Positions 1 through 8,770 of a stretch of DNA of 37,525 nt are shown one piece after another. The position numbers and the translations under genes are program-made. Source of the stretch: an uncultured Rhizobium sp. (GTDB lineage Bacteria; Pseudomonadota; Alphaproteobacteria; Rhizobiales; Rhizobiaceae); NCBI GenBank assembly GCA_945952415.1, contig CAMFIF010000034.1, forward strand, positions 1-37,525, in the 5' to 3' direction. The notes beneath the pieces are model-generated. The model saw only the letters and a list, made by a program, of their open reading frames with translations. It had not been told where the DNA came from and did not search any database. Numbering within the stretch: position 1 is the first letter of the stretch; each line of letters begins with the position of its first letter.

Positions 1-1228
1 GGGCTTCGCTGACGCTGCCGACCGCTGCTGCCTGCAGGCCCGCTTCGCCGGCGGAGAGGGCGAGCGCCAGAGGATCGATGGCCGCATCCGAATTGCGGAT
101 CGGCACCGTGAAAACCTTGCGGGCAATATCCATGAAGGCTTCGAAATAGCCGACCGGCTCCTTCGTGTTGATCATGCCGATGATCAGGTAAAGCGGTCGC
201 GGCTGGCGCTCCTCGAAATTGGCCATGGCCTCGGCAATGACTTCGCCGGCACCCGGATTATGCCCGCCATCGAGCCAGATTTCCGAACCCGCGGGCGCCC
301 GGACTATCAGGGCCCCCTCGTTCAGCCGTTGCAGACGTCCTGCCCATTCGACCGAGACCATTGCCTTTTCCATCATGGCCTCGGTGACGTCGAAACCGGC
401 GGCACGCACCGCCCGGATGGCGGCCGCCGCATTGGCATATTGATGCCGGCCCGGCAGGCGCGGGAGCGGGATATCGGAAAGACCCTCCCCGTCCTGATAG
501 ATCAGCCGCCCCATTTCCTCGTGGGCGGTAAAATCCTGGCCATAGACATCATGCGGGCAACCCAGCCGTTCGGCGGTGGATATCAGAACATCCCGGGCGG
601 CCTCATATTCCTGATGGCCGATGACGACGGGAGCGCCCCGCTTCATGATGCCGGCCTTTTCCGCGGCGATCAGCTCCACCCGATCGCCCAGATAGGCCTG
701 ATGGTCGAGCGAGATCGGCATGATGACCGAGACTGCGGGCCTCGGAATGACATTGGTGGCATCGAACCGCCCGCCCAGGCCGACCTCGATGATTGCCACA
801 TCGGCCGGCTGCTCGGAAAAGAGAACGAAAGTAACGGCGGTGAGGATCTCGAAGACGGTGATTTTTTCACCGCCATTGGCCTCCGCCACACGGCGAAGGG
901 CATCGGCGAACATCGCGTCTTCCACGAGACGGCCGGGACCGCCCTTGACTCCGATGCGATAGCGTTCATGCCAGTTCACCAGGTGGGGCGAAATATGGAC
1001 ATGGACCGAAAGCCCAGCGGCCTCCAGAAGCGCGCGGGAAAAGGCAACGACCGAGCCCTTGCCATTGGTGCCCGCCACATGGATGACCGGCGGCAGCTTA
1101 AGATGGGGATTGCCAAGACGCTCCAGCAGTCGGGTAATCCGGTCGAGCGACAGGTCGAAGCCCTTCGGATGCAGCTCCATGAGTTGGTCGATGATACGCG
1201 CGGCTTCGCTTGTGGTCGGTGCGGTCAT
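1..1228 (-). CDS. folC: Bifunctional folylpolyglutamate synthase / dihydrofolate synthase (C-terminus cut by window edge)
   Basis: FolC joins L-glutamate to dihydropteroate and then to reduced folates in the cytoplasm. I translated the minus strand from the ATG at 1226-1228. The first 409 codons are open to the window edge, so only a short C-terminal piece is missing (the family is usually about 430-450 residues). The ATP-binding P-loop HVAGTNGKGS lies at residues 50-59, followed by the Mur-ligase-like EVGLGGRFDATN motif and, in the C-terminal domain, DGGHNPGAGE. It is the last gene of the leftward trpF-trpB-trpA-accD-folC run, the usual rhizobial order. A strong hairpin lies between accD and this start, so part of its expression may depend on read-through or on its own promoter. 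Confidence 0.95.
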   Translation of the reverse strand, partial: MTAPTTSEAARIIDQLMELHPKGFDLSLDRITRLLERLGNPHLKLPPVIHVAGTNGKGSVVAFSRALLEAAGLSVHVHISPHLVNWHERYRIGVKGGPGRLVEDAMFADALRRVAEANGGEKITVFEILTAVTFVLFSEQPADVAIIEVGLGGRFDATNVIPRPAVSVIMPISLDHQAYLGDRVELIAAEKAGIMKRGAPVVIGHQEYEAARDVLISTAERLGCPHDVYGQDFTAHEEMGRLIYQDGEGLSDIPLPRLPGRHQYANAAAAIRAVRAAGFDVTEAMMEKAMVSVEWAGRLQRLNEGALIVRAPAGSEIWLDGGHNPGAGEVIAEAMANFEERQPRPLYLIIGMINTKEPVGYFEAFMDIARKVFTVPIRNSDAAIDPLALALSAGEAGLQAAAVGSVSEA

Positions 1229-1264
1229 GGAAAGGTCCGTTTGCTCAAGGCGCCCTGAAACAGA

Positions 1265-1307
1265 AAAGGCCGGAACGACAGGCCCATGCCATGCCGTTCC
1301 GGCCTTT
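1265..1307 (-). terminator. Hairpin between accD and folC, likely accD terminator
   Basis: A 13-bp perfect inverted repeat (1265-1277 pairs with 1295-1307, stem core GGCCGGAACG) with a 17-nt loop lies 13 nt past the accD stop. Read on the minus strand, the stem ends in a short T run (CCTTTTCTG). It falls inside the putative operon, upstream of folC, so it may reduce folC transcription rather than block it. Confidence 0.7.
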
Positions 1308-1320
1308 CATTATCGGTCAA

Positions 1321-2217
1321 TCAGCCGGATACCGCTATCGGTTGCACGGCATTGCTTGTCTGATTTGCCGGTTTCTTCATCAGAATCTTCAGCGTGCGTG
1401 CAAGCGTCGACGGGATGTCATGGCGTTTCACCACCATGTCGACCATGCCGTGCTCCAGCAGATATTCGGAGGTCTGGAAGCCCTCAGGCAGCTTTTCACG
1501 AATGGTCTGCTCGATCACGCGCTTGCCGGCAAAGCAGATTTCCGCGCCCGGCTCGGCGAGATGCAGGTCGCCCAGCATGGCATAGGAGGCGGTGACCCCA
1601 CCGGTCGTGGGATTGGTGAGAACCACGATATAGGGCAGGCCTGCTTCCTTCAGCATGTTGACGGCAACGGTCGTGCGCGGCAGCTGCATGAGCGACAGGA
1701 TGCCCTCCTGCATGCGGGCGCCGCCGGAAGCCGGGAACATGACAAGCGGGCACTTCTCGGCAATCGCCCGTTCGAAAGCCTTCACGATCGCTTCGCCCGC
1801 CGCAATGCCGAGCGAGCCGCCCATGAAGTTGAATTCATGAACGACGGCAACGAGCTTCAGCCCCTCGACCTTGCCGATGCCGGCAAGGATGGTGTCCTCC
1901 TGCTCGGTCTTGGCGCGGCTGTCCTTCAGGCGGTCGGTGTATTTCTTGGAATCGCGGAACTTCAGCGGGTCCTGTGCCACTTTCGGCTGGGCCAGCGGCT
2001 CGTAGATGCCGCCATCGAAGAGATCCTTCAGCCGCGCCTTGGCCGGCATCTTCATGTGATAGCCGGATGCGGGGATGACCCACTTGTTTTCCTCGAGGTC
2101 CTTGTGGAAGACCATTTCACCCGTTTCCGGGCACTTGATCCAGAGATTTTCCGGCACATCGCGGCGGCCGAGCATGGAATTGATGCGCGGGCGGACGTAA
2201 TTGGTAATCCAGTTCAA
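1321..2217 (-). CDS. accD: Acetyl-CoA carboxylase carboxyltransferase subunit beta
   Basis: With AccA, AccD transfers the carboxyl group from carboxybiotin to acetyl-CoA, giving malonyl-CoA for fatty-acid synthesis. The 298-residue product has the crotonase-like carboxyltransferase fold, with the [13 protein letters not shown] and [12 protein letters not shown] segments typical of the family. The start codon is TTG at 2215-2217, supported by an AAGGAG sequence 8 nt upstream and by the conserved beginning [12 protein letters not shown]. The N-terminal zinc ribbon is degenerate: of the four cysteines expected in C-x2-C-x15-C-x2-C, only Cys29 is kept; the others are Thr32, Ile48 and Ser51. The gene follows trpA after a 63-nt gap and precedes folC. 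Confidence 0.96.
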   Translation of the reverse strand: MNWITNYVRPRINSMLGRRDVPENLWIKCPETGEMVFHKDLEENKWVIPASGYHMKMPAKARLKDLFDGGIYEPLAQPKVAQDPLKFRDSKKYTDRLKDSRAKTEQEDTILAGIGKVEGLKLVAVVHEFNFMGGSLGIAAGEAIVKAFERAIAEKCPLVMFPASGGARMQEGILSLMQLPRTTVAVNMLKEAGLPYIVVLTNPTTGGVTASYAMLGDLHLAEPGAEICFAGKRVIEQTIREKLPEGFQTSEYLLEHGMVDMVVKRHDIPSTLARTLKILMKKPANQTSNAVQPIAVSG

Positions 2218-2225
2218 GAGTTCAA

Positions 2226-2231
2226 CTCCTT
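2226..2231 (-). promoter_or_regulatory. Ribosome binding site that fixes the TTG start of accD
   Basis: The minus strand reads AAGGAG here, 8 nt before a TTG codon at 2217-2215. No in-frame ATG sits close to the conserved N-terminus, so this site decides the start. Confidence 0.75.
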
Positions 2232-2280
2232 GTTTTCAAAGGCCTGTCATCGGCCTTCGGAATGACTGTGTCCAACGGCC

Positions 2281-3120
2281 TCATTCGGCAGCGACGGGGC
2301 GAGCGGCGCGCACGCCCTCGGCCAGTTCGTTGACCAGGCTGGTCACTGCCTTCACCGTATCCGGGCCAGCCTTGCCCTCCGGCGACAGGCTTCCCGCCAC
2401 GCGGTTGACGATGGCCGTCCCGACGACGACGCCATCGGCAGACGCACCGATGAGCCGGGCGTGTTCCGCCGTCTTCACGCCGAAGCCGACGCAGACCGGC
2501 AGGCTCGTGTGACCCTTGATCCGCTCGACGGCACCGCCCACGACGGAGGGATCCGGCAGGGCCGAACCGGTGATGCCGTTCATCGAGATGTAATAGACGA
2601 AGCCTGAGGTATTTTTAAGGACGGTCGGAAGGCGACGGTCATCGGTGGTCGGGGTGGCAAGACGGATGAAATTGAGGCCGGCCTTGACCGCCGGCAGGCA
2701 GAGTTCGTCATCCATTTCCGGGGGCAGGTCGACCACGATCAGGCCATCGACACCGGCTTCGAGCGCGTCGGCCACGAAGCGGTCGACTCCGTAGATGTAG
2801 ATCGGATTGTAGTAACCCATCATGACGATCGGCGTGTCATTGTCCGTCTCGCGGAAGGCTTTCGCCATGGCGAGCGTCCTTGCCAGCGTCTGGCCGGCCT
2901 TGAGCGCCCGCAGGCCGGCGGCCTGAATGGCCGGTCCATCGGCCATCGGATCGGAGAAGGGCATGCCGAGTTCGATCACGTCGGACCCGGCTGCCGGAAG
3001 CGCCTTCATGATTGCCAGCGAGGTGTCGAAATCCGGATCCCCGCCCATGAAATAGGTCACCAATGCGGGGCGGCCTTCCTTTTTCAGCGCTTCGAAGCGC
3101 TTGTCCATGCGTGCGGTCAT
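2281..3120 (-). CDS. trpA: Tryptophan synthase alpha chain
   Basis: TrpA cleaves indole-3-glycerol phosphate to indole and glyceraldehyde-3-phosphate; the indole is channelled to TrpB. The 279-residue TIM barrel begins [14 protein letters not shown]. The catalytic acids are Glu50 (in [10 protein letters not shown]) and Asp61 (in PMADGPAIQ), corresponding to Glu49 and Asp60 of the Salmonella enzyme. The frame is open upstream for another 21 codons, but that extension overlaps trpB and does not look like a TrpA N-terminus, so I use the ATG at 3118-3120. Only 4 nt separate it from the trpB stop, which suggests translational coupling and equal synthesis of the alpha2-beta2 complex partners. Confidence 0.97.
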   Translation of the reverse strand: MTARMDKRFEALKKEGRPALVTYFMGGDPDFDTSLAIMKALPAAGSDVIELGMPFSDPMADGPAIQAAGLRALKAGQTLARTLAMAKAFRETDNDTPIVMMGYYNPIYIYGVDRFVADALEAGVDGLIVVDLPPEMDDELCLPAVKAGLNFIRLATPTTDDRRLPTVLKNTSGFVYYISMNGITGSALPDPSVVGGAVERIKGHTSLPVCVGFGVKTAEHARLIGASADGVVVGTAIVNRVAGSLSPEGKAGPDTVKAVTSLVNELAEGVRAARPVAAE

Positions 3121-3124
3121 GTTC

Positions 3125-4345
3125 TTAAAGCCCCATTCCGAGAATCTTGCCGACGGTGAAGATGTCCTTGTCGCCGCGGCCACAGAGATTCATGACGATG
3201 ATCTGGTCCTTGCCCATCTTCGGTGCGCGCTTGATGACTTCCGCCAGCGCATGGGACGGCTCCAGCGCCGGAATGATGCCCTCGAGCTTCGTCAGGAGCT
3301 GGAAGGCTTCCAGCGCCTCGTCGTCCATGATCGGCACATATTCGGCGCGGCCGATCTGATGCAGCCAGCTGTGTTCCGGGCCGATGCCCGGATAATCGAG
3401 ACCTGCGGAGATGGAATGGCCTTCCTTGATCTGGCCGTCCGGCGTCTGCAGCAGATAGGTGCGGTTGCCGTGCAGCACGCCGGGCGTTCCAGCCGTCAGC
3501 GAGGCACAGTGTTCTTCGCCGTGAAGACCCTTGCCGCCCGCCTCGACGCCGACGATCCGGACGGATTCGTCATCGAGGAAGGGATGGAAGAGGCCGATGG
3601 CATTGGAGCCGCCGCCGACGGCCGCGACAATCATATCCGGCAGGCGGCCTTCGACCGCCATGATCTGCTCACGGGTTTCCTTGCCGATCACGGACTGGAA
3701 TTCGCGCACGAGTTCCGGATAGGGATGCGGGCCAGCCGCCGTGCCAATGATGTAATAGGTGTCCTCGACATTGGTCACCCAGTCGCGCAGCGCCTCGTTC
3801 ATGGCATCCTTCAGCGTGCCATGGCCCGAGGTGACGGGGCGCACTTCTGCACCCAGCAGCTTCATGCGGAAGACGTTCGGCGCCTGGCGCTCCACGTCGG
3901 TTGCGCCCATATAGACGATGCAGGGCAGGCCGAAGCGAGCGGCAACGGTGGCTGAGGCGACGCCGTGCTGGCCGGCACCGGTTTCAGCGATGATGCGGGT
4001 CTTGCCCATGCGGCGGGCGAGCAGGATCTGGCCCAGGCAATTGTTGATCTTGTGGCTGCCAGTGTGGTTCAGCTCGTCGCGCTTGAAGTAGATCTTGGCA
4101 CCGCCCAAGTGGGCCGTCAGGCGCTCCGCGAAGTAAAGCGGGCTCGGGCGCCCGGTATAATGCGTGTTCAGATGCTGCAGCTCGGCCTGGAATTCCGGAT
4201 CAGTCTTTGCCTTGTTCCATTCCCGCTCCAGATCGAGGATCAGCGGCATCAGCGTCTCGGCGACGAAACGGCCGCCGAAAATGCCGAAGCGGCCGTTTTC
4301 ATCCGGTCCGGTTCTGAGGGAATTGGGCTTCACAGGCTGGTTCAC
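3125..4345 (-). CDS. trpB: Tryptophan synthase beta chain
   Basis: TrpB is the PLP enzyme that condenses indole with L-serine to give tryptophan. The product is 406 residues from a GTG start at 4343-4345; an ATG nine codons further upstream gives a longer frame but has no fitting ribosome site. The PLP lysine is Lys99 in [11 protein letters not shown], and the phosphate-binding loop GGGSNAIG is present further on. It lies between trpF (38-nt gap) and trpA (4-nt gap) in the usual rhizobial order. Nothing in the sequence suggests truncation or frameshift. Confidence 0.97.
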   Translation of the reverse strand: MNQPVKPNSLRTGPDENGRFGIFGGRFVAETLMPLILDLEREWNKAKTDPEFQAELQHLNTHYTGRPSPLYFAERLTAHLGGAKIYFKRDELNHTGSHKINNCLGQILLARRMGKTRIIAETGAGQHGVASATVAARFGLPCIVYMGATDVERQAPNVFRMKLLGAEVRPVTSGHGTLKDAMNEALRDWVTNVEDTYYIIGTAAGPHPYPELVREFQSVIGKETREQIMAVEGRLPDMIVAAVGGGSNAIGLFHPFLDDESVRIVGVEAGGKGLHGEEHCASLTAGTPGVLHGNRTYLLQTPDGQIKEGHSISAGLDYPGIGPEHSWLHQIGRAEYVPIMDDEALEAFQLLTKLEGIIPALEPSHALAEVIKRAPKMGKDQIIVMNLCGRGDKDIFTVGKILGMGL

Positions 4346-4353
4346 GCTCTTCA

Positions 4354-4358
4354 CTCCT
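4354..4358 (-). promoter_or_regulatory. Ribosome binding site that fixes the GTG start of trpB
   Basis: The minus strand reads AGGAG here, 8 nt before GTG at 4345-4343, whose following codons (NQPVKPNSL) look like a TrpB N-terminus. This favours the GTG over the upstream ATG at 4372. Confidence 0.75.
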
Positions 4359-4383
4359 CGGGCTTCACGCAAGCATCTCGTAT

Positions 4384-5037
4384 TCAGGTCCGGCGACCCG
4401 CTTCCCTGACGGCATCGAAAAAGGCGTCGATCATGCCGAGATCCTTGATCCCGGGTGCCGATTCAACGCCGGAGGACACATCGATCCCTGGCGCCCGCGT
4501 TACCGCCATCGCCTCGGCAATATTGTCCTTGTTCAGGCCTCCGGAAAGCATGTAATTCACGCCTTCGTCAAGCGACTGCATGAGTCGCCAGTCGAAGGAA
4601 ACACCGTTCCCGCCGGGCAGATCCGATCCCTTCGGCGGCTTGGCGTCAAAGAGGAAACGGTCCACGATCCCGATATAGGGCTCGATCTTCTCCAGATCAG
4701 AGGCCTCGCGGATTGCAAAGGCTTTCATGACCGGAAGGCCATAGATCGCCTTGACGGTCAGCACGCGTTCCGGGCTTTCGCTGCCGTGGAGCTGCAGCAT
4801 GTCGGGCTTCAGGAGATCGACGATTTCGTCGAGATCGTCATTGTCGGCATCAACCGTCACGGCGACGACCTTTGCCTGTCCGCGCACCGCATCGGCCAGC
4901 TGCCCGGCAATGTCGGGCTCGATGTTGCGCGGGCTCTTCGGAAAGAAGATGAAGCCGATATGGGTGGCACCCCGGTCCACGGCGCGCTTTACCGCCTCGG
5001 GCGTCTTCAATCCGCAAATCTTGATATCCGGTTTCAT
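4384..5037 (-). CDS. trpF: Phosphoribosylanthranilate isomerase
   Basis: TrpF isomerises N-(5-phosphoribosyl)anthranilate to the CdRP intermediate by an Amadori rearrangement. The 217-residue single-domain barrel starts [14 protein letters not shown]. The general base Cys8 (in KICGLK) and the general acid Asp131 (in [10 protein letters not shown]) are both present, followed by the phosphate-binding segment LSGGLNKDN. It is the first gene of the leftward trp-acc-fol run. The upstream gap to the metalloprotease gene is only about 54 nt, so the operon promoter is probably there or further upstream. No leader peptide rich in tryptophan codons was seen. Confidence 0.96.
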   Translation of the reverse strand: MKPDIKICGLKTPEAVKRAVDRGATHIGFIFFPKSPRNIEPDIAGQLADAVRGQAKVVAVTVDADNDDLDEIVDLLKPDMLQLHGSESPERVLTVKAIYGLPVMKAFAIREASDLEKIEPYIGIVDRFLFDAKPPKGSDLPGGNGVSFDWRLMQSLDEGVNYMLSGGLNKDNIAEAMAVTRAPGIDVSSGVESAPGIKDLGMIDAFFDAVREAGRRT

Positions 5038-5091
5038 GGTTCGGACGTCGCATGAATTAAAAGAAGAGTCGAGACAAAAACGAAGGAAGCC

Positions 5092-5871
5092 TCAGCCGAA
5101 ATCAATGGCATGGAGGGCGCTGCCGTGGCGCTTCAGCCAGGCCTTCGACTCCTCCATATGGGGGCAGAGCCGCTTGCAGAGCGCCCAGAATTTCGGCCCG
5201 TGGTTCATTTCCGTCAGATGGGCCACTTCATGGGCGGCCAGATAGTCGATCACCTCGGGCGGGGCCATGGCGATGCGCCAGGAGAAGTTCAGGTTGCCGG
5301 CGGTCGAGCAGGAGCCCCAGCGGCTGCGCGTATCCTTGAGCGTCACATCCTTGTATCGCTTGCCCGACAGACCGGCATGGTGGGCGACCAGCCGGTCGAG
5401 TTCGCTCCGGGCGAGCTTTTTCAGGTAATCGGCAATCCGACGCCCCACATGATCCTCAAGGCCACTGACCCGGAGAATGGGCTCCCCGTTCTCTTCGCCG
5501 GCTTCAGTCAGACCGCGCAGTTTGCCGGTATGGACGATGCGGTGGGGGATGCCGCGGATGAGGATCGTGCCTCCGGGTACAGGGCGCGTATCGTCGGGAT
5601 AATCGAAGAGCTTGTTTTCCAGCCAGCCCTTATGCCGCTTCAGAAAAGCGGAAAGCTCGTGCTCAGGCAGTCCGTACGGGACGGTCATTTTCAGCGCTCG
5701 GCCGCCGGGCTCGATGCGCAGCGTGATGCGGGTCGCCTGCTCCATGTGCCGGACGGTAAGCGGCACCGGGCGCCCATGCACCGGGAGCGTTCGCTCTTCC
5801 TTGCGAGGAGGGCGAGACTTCGGCCGCCGGGCCGGCTTCTTTTTCGCGAGGCGGGAAAACATGGCGTTCAC
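5092..5871 (-). CDS. YgjP/WLM-type zinc metallopeptidase (DUF45, M48-related)
   Basis: The 259-residue product belongs to the YgjP-like (DUF45) family, zinc metallopeptidases related to SprT/WLM proteins whose substrates are poorly known. The zinc-binding HExxH is HEVAH at residues 214-218, with a likely third ligand at His224 (NHGPKFW). The family hallmark DTRSRWGSCS is at about 180-189. The N-terminal 30 residues are very basic (KKKPARRPKSRPPRKEER), with no signal peptide, so a cytoplasmic or nucleic-acid-associated role is possible. The start is uncertain: GTG at 5871 gives MNAMFSRL, while an ATG three codons later gives MFSRL; neither has a clear ribosome site. It lies upstream of trpF on the same strand. 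Confidence 0.85.
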   Translation of the reverse strand: MNAMFSRLAKKKPARRPKSRPPRKEERTLPVHGRPVPLTVRHMEQATRITLRIEPGGRALKMTVPYGLPEHELSAFLKRHKGWLENKLFDYPDDTRPVPGGTILIRGIPHRIVHTGKLRGLTEAGEENGEPILRVSGLEDHVGRRIADYLKKLARSELDRLVAHHAGLSGKRYKDVTLKDTRSRWGSCSTAGNLNFSWRIAMAPPEVIDYLAAHEVAHLTEMNHGPKFWALCKRLCPHMEESKAWLKRHGSALHAIDFG

Positions 5872-5919
5872 CGATAGCCGATTCGGCCGGTCGGGGCTCT
5901 TGAAAAGAAGGGCGTTATC

Positions 5920-6303
5920 CTATTGGGCCGGCTGGGCCTTGGCGCAGTCGAGCGGCTCGTAGCGATCCTTGCCGGCGGTGATGACGCCGTCCTTGCCGAT
6001 CTCATAGGTCTTCTTGTCCTTCTGGAGATCATCCTCGATCCTGGTTTCGACCGAAACGGTGAGCCGGTTGCCCTTGCGTTTACCCGAAAGCGTGCTTTCC
6101 CAGCTCGTATAATAGCCCTGCTCGTCATCCTGGACGGTGCCCGTTTCGGAGCCGGTGACCTTGCCATTGCCCTCAGGCAGATCGAGACGCAGGAATGCCT
6201 CGGTCGTCTTGGTCTTGAAGCGGAAGCATTTTTCCGCGGCACTGGCATGGCCGGCCATCATGACGAAAAGAACCAGTACGGCCCCCCAGCTCAGTCTCCG
6301 CAT
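5920..6303 (-). CDS. Hypothetical exported protein, 127 aa
   Basis: I do not recognise the family. The product begins with a classical Sec signal peptide: basic MRR, a hydrophobic core LSWGAVLVLFVMMAG, and an Ala-x-Ala site (ASAA) giving cleavage near residue 22. The mature protein is about 105 residues, mostly beta-prone and charged, with two cysteines (C26 near the new N-terminus and one near the C-terminus) that could form a disulfide. It has no lipobox or membrane segment, so a periplasmic location is inferred. An AGGGGCAGG stretch precedes the ATG. It lies 48 nt upstream of the metalloprotease gene on the same strand and may share its transcript. Confidence 0.75.
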   Translation of the reverse strand: MRRLSWGAVLVLFVMMAGHASAAEKCFRFKTKTTEAFLRLDLPEGNGKVTGSETGTVQDDEQGYYTSWESTLSGKRKGNRLTVSVETRIEDDLQKDKKTYEIGKDGVITAGKDRYEPLDCAKAQPAQ

Positions 6304-6359
6304 CCTGCCCCTGCCCTTCTTCCCGATTGACCGAAACTAAGGCTAGCACAAAGCGAAAA

Positions 6360-6382
6360 GGCCGCCAATTGCGCCGGCGGCC
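6360..6382 (-). terminator. Rho-independent terminator after the DUF2852 gene
   Basis: GGCCGCC (6360-6366) pairs with GGCGGCC (6376-6382) around a 9-nt loop. On the minus strand the stem is followed by TTTT, 54 nt beyond the stop of the DUF2852 gene. Confidence 0.7.
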
Positions 6383-6436
6383 TGACCCGGAAATGGTCCG
6401 GCATCCGCATTGGAATGCCGGACCGGTCTTCGGTCC

Positions 6437-6877
6437 TCAGGCAGAGGGGCCGGGGGTGATATCCCGCGGTCCATCGCGATTTTCCCGCTCCCGCATGAAG
6501 CGGTCGAATTCCTCGCGATCCTTGGCGCGGCGGAGTTCGGCGGCGTAGCGATCGAATTCGGCGCGGGTCTCATCCAGCTTGCGGCGCTCGGCCTCCAGAC
6601 GGTCCAGTTCGGCCCGGCGCCATTCGTCGAAGGCGACATTGCCGGTTTCGTGAAAGCGGCTCCGGCAGGAGCCACGACCCCATTCGCCGTTCCAGCGGCG
6701 GAAGGGAGATGCATCCATTTTGCGGTTCGCCTCCCGCTTGAAGTCCTGGAGGCGCTCTCCGAAGAGGATATAGGCCAGCATGGCCAATCCCAGCGGCCAG
6801 AAGACCACGAAGCCGAGTACCATCAGGGCGATGGTGGCCGGGGTCCAATCCGGTCGGATATAGGAAGACTGGTTCAT
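6437..6877 (-). CDS. DUF2852 membrane protein
   Basis: This 146-residue protein matches the alphaproteobacterial DUF2852 family as I know it. One hydrophobic segment (about residues 12-40, TPATIALMVLGFVVFWPLGL) anchors it. A polar linker follows, then a charged, probably helical or coiled-coil tail with the pattern AFDEWRRAELDRLEAERRKLDE and AKDREEFDRFMRERE. Its function is not known. It is flanked by a terminator downstream and by phaZ upstream on the same strand, with a 135-bp gap that can hold its own promoter. The ATG at 6875-6877 is the only plausible start ahead of the hydrophobic segment. Confidence 0.85.
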   Translation of the reverse strand: MNQSSYIRPDWTPATIALMVLGFVVFWPLGLAMLAYILFGERLQDFKREANRKMDASPFRRWNGEWGRGSCRSRFHETGNVAFDEWRRAELDRLEAERRKLDETRAEFDRYAAELRRAKDREEFDRFMRERENRDGPRDITPGPSA

Positions 6878-7012
6878 TGGTGCTTAACCTTCGTTACATC
6901 GGCCGGCGGGATGCCGGACCGATGGAATCGATGTGGTTAAGGTTGTGGACCGCTTCAAGAACGAAGCGCGAAGATTCGGGGAAACCCTTGGAATAGAAGA
7001 GAGAATTCGGCT

Positions 7013-8290
7013 TCAGGAAGCCTTTCCGCCCTTGATCACGCGGCTGACGGCGGGTTTGCCCGCCCGGCCATGTTCCTGCATGAAGGCCACGATCCGCGGC
7101 GCGATTTCCTTGCGGAAACGGGACCCGTTGAACACGCCGTAATGGCCGACATCGGGCTGGAGATAGTGCTGGCGCAGCTTGTCCGGCAGGGACGAACAGA
7201 GGGTCTGAGCGGCCTTCGTCTGGCCCGGACCGGAGATGTCGTCATTTTCGCCTTCCACGGTGAAGAGCGCGACGCGCCGGATCGCGGAGGGATCGACCGG
7301 GGTGCCGCGATGCATCATCTCACCCTTCGGAAGAGCGTGGCGAATGAAGACCGTATCCACCGTCTGCAGGTAGAATTCCGCGGTCAGATCCATGACGGCC
7401 AGGTATTCGTCGTAGAAATCGCGGTGCTTCTCGGCCGTTTCGCCGTCGTTCTTGACGAGGTTGAGATAGAATTCCTTGTGTGCCGTCAGATGCCGATCCA
7501 GATTCATGGACATGAAGCCTGAGAGCTGGAGGAAGCCCGGATAGACCGGGCGCATGAAGGCTGGCATCGGCCAGGGAACGGTCATGATTACATTGTCCCG
7601 GAACCATTCGAGCGGCTTGTCCTGGGCAAGCTGGTTGACGGCGGTCGGGTTGATGCGCGTGTCGATCGGCCCGCCCATCAGCGTCATGGAGGAAGGAACC
7701 AGCGGGTCATTCGCCGCTTCCATGACGGAGACGGCTGCGAGAACCGGAACGGAGGGCTGGCAGACAGCCACGACATGGGTATCGGGGCCGAGGTGATGGA
7801 GCATCTCGATGACATAGTCGATGTAATCATCGAGATCGAAGGTGCCGTCGGACAGGGGCACCATGCGCGCATCGATCCAGTCGGTAATGTAGATTTCCGC
7901 GTGGGGAAGCAGTGCCTCCACCGTACCGCGAAGCAGCGTGGCATAGTGACCGGACATGGGCGCGACGATCAGCAGTTTCGGATCCTGCGAATGGCCGGGC
8001 GGCAGCACGCGCTCGAAATGGAGAAGGTTGCAGAAGGGCTTCGACCAGACGATCTTTTCATAGACCGGTACGAGCTTTCCCTTGATCCGCGTTTCCGGAA
8101 GACCGAATTCCGGCTTGGCATAGCGACGCGTAGCGCGCTCGAATACTTCCAGCCCAGCGGAGAGAGAACGTCCATAGAGCGTATGGGTCCATGGATTGAG
8201 CGGATTCTTCAGCGCAAGCCGCATCACCTCCGCCGCAGCGCGCACGGGTGTCAGCGCGGCGTGGTTCATTTCGTAAAGCTCATAGAACAT
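7013..8290 (-). CDS. phaZ: Intracellular polyhydroxybutyrate depolymerase (PhaZ, Cys-nucleophile type)
   Basis: This enzyme hydrolyses stored native PHB granules in the cytoplasm during carbon starvation. The 425-residue product has the alpha/beta-hydrolase fold of the PhaZ1/PhaZa family. The nucleophile position reads AVCQPSVP, giving Cys177 in place of the usual lipase-box serine. Asp350/351 in EGENDDISG and His383 in VGHYGVFNGS complete the triad; these match Cys183, Asp355 and His388 of the Ralstonia enzyme in order and spacing. The start is the ATG at 8288-8290, with AAGGG about 10 nt upstream. It is monocistronic or first in its transcript, because the next 480 bp upstream hold no clear gene. 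Confidence 0.93.
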   Translation of the reverse strand: MFYELYEMNHAALTPVRAAAEVMRLALKNPLNPWTHTLYGRSLSAGLEVFERATRRYAKPEFGLPETRIKGKLVPVYEKIVWSKPFCNLLHFERVLPPGHSQDPKLLIVAPMSGHYATLLRGTVEALLPHAEIYITDWIDARMVPLSDGTFDLDDYIDYVIEMLHHLGPDTHVVAVCQPSVPVLAAVSVMEAANDPLVPSSMTLMGGPIDTRINPTAVNQLAQDKPLEWFRDNVIMTVPWPMPAFMRPVYPGFLQLSGFMSMNLDRHLTAHKEFYLNLVKNDGETAEKHRDFYDEYLAVMDLTAEFYLQTVDTVFIRHALPKGEMMHRGTPVDPSAIRRVALFTVEGENDDISGPGQTKAAQTLCSSLPDKLRQHYLQPDVGHYGVFNGSRFRKEIAPRIVAFMQEHGRAGKPAVSRVIKGGKAS

Positions 8291-8770
8291 GAATGTCTGC
8301 CCTTTCTGCGGCCTTCGGGCACCCCCCGGTCCGGACGTCCGCCGGCGCTCCGGAAAACGGAGCGGAGCGCGAGACTATCACGTTTTTGCTGCAGGGCAAT
8401 AAAGTTGAAGCCTGCACCATCTGGACCCCAGGGCACCCGCCTTATGGGGATGGCCGTAGCGCTTCAACGCGTCCGCCACCCATTCGGGTTCCTCATGAGC
8501 GAAAATCGCCTCGTCCGGCAAAGACAGGCGGGGCATTTCCGTTTTCCCGGAGAAATCATGGCATTCAAGTGTTAAGAGCTTGTAATGGCAACCGGTTGCT
8601 CCCCGCGGAACCGCAAGGGAGCGGTTAACGGACAATTGTCAGGACGGGTGGCGAACGGCTCGCTCGATCCGCCATTGGGCGGGCTGTTTCCTCGCGAGAG
8701 ACCGACGGCTGCGCGCCGCCTGCCTCTCTCATACCTTCGTCTAAGGCCCTGCTCATTTTGCAGGGCAACA
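8291..8770. other. 480-bp intergenic region between phaZ and the PLP decarboxylase
   Basis: I see no convincing gene. One minus-strand reading frame (8378-8635, 85 codons; possible internal ATG at 8536 giving 52 residues) has a stretch that looks protein-like (PDEAIFAHEEPEWVADALKR), but it has no good ribosome site and its second half has poor codon bias. The region also holds two small hairpins: AACCGC/GCGGTT at 8609-8626, and the candidate decarboxylase terminator at 8746-8766. The phaZ promoter must lie in the left part. Confidence 0.5.
8746..8766 (-). terminator. Hairpin after the PLP decarboxylase gene
   Basis: GCCCTGC (8746-8752) pairs with GCAGGGC (8760-8766) around a 7-nt loop, just past the decarboxylase stop on the minus strand. 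No T run follows, so it may be only a weak or Rho-assisted terminator. Confidence 0.4.

Noticed and set aside
260..1258. Long plus-strand frame of 332 codons
   Set aside because: It is the antisense shadow of folC, whose minus-strand translation shows the P-loop and Mur-ligase motifs.
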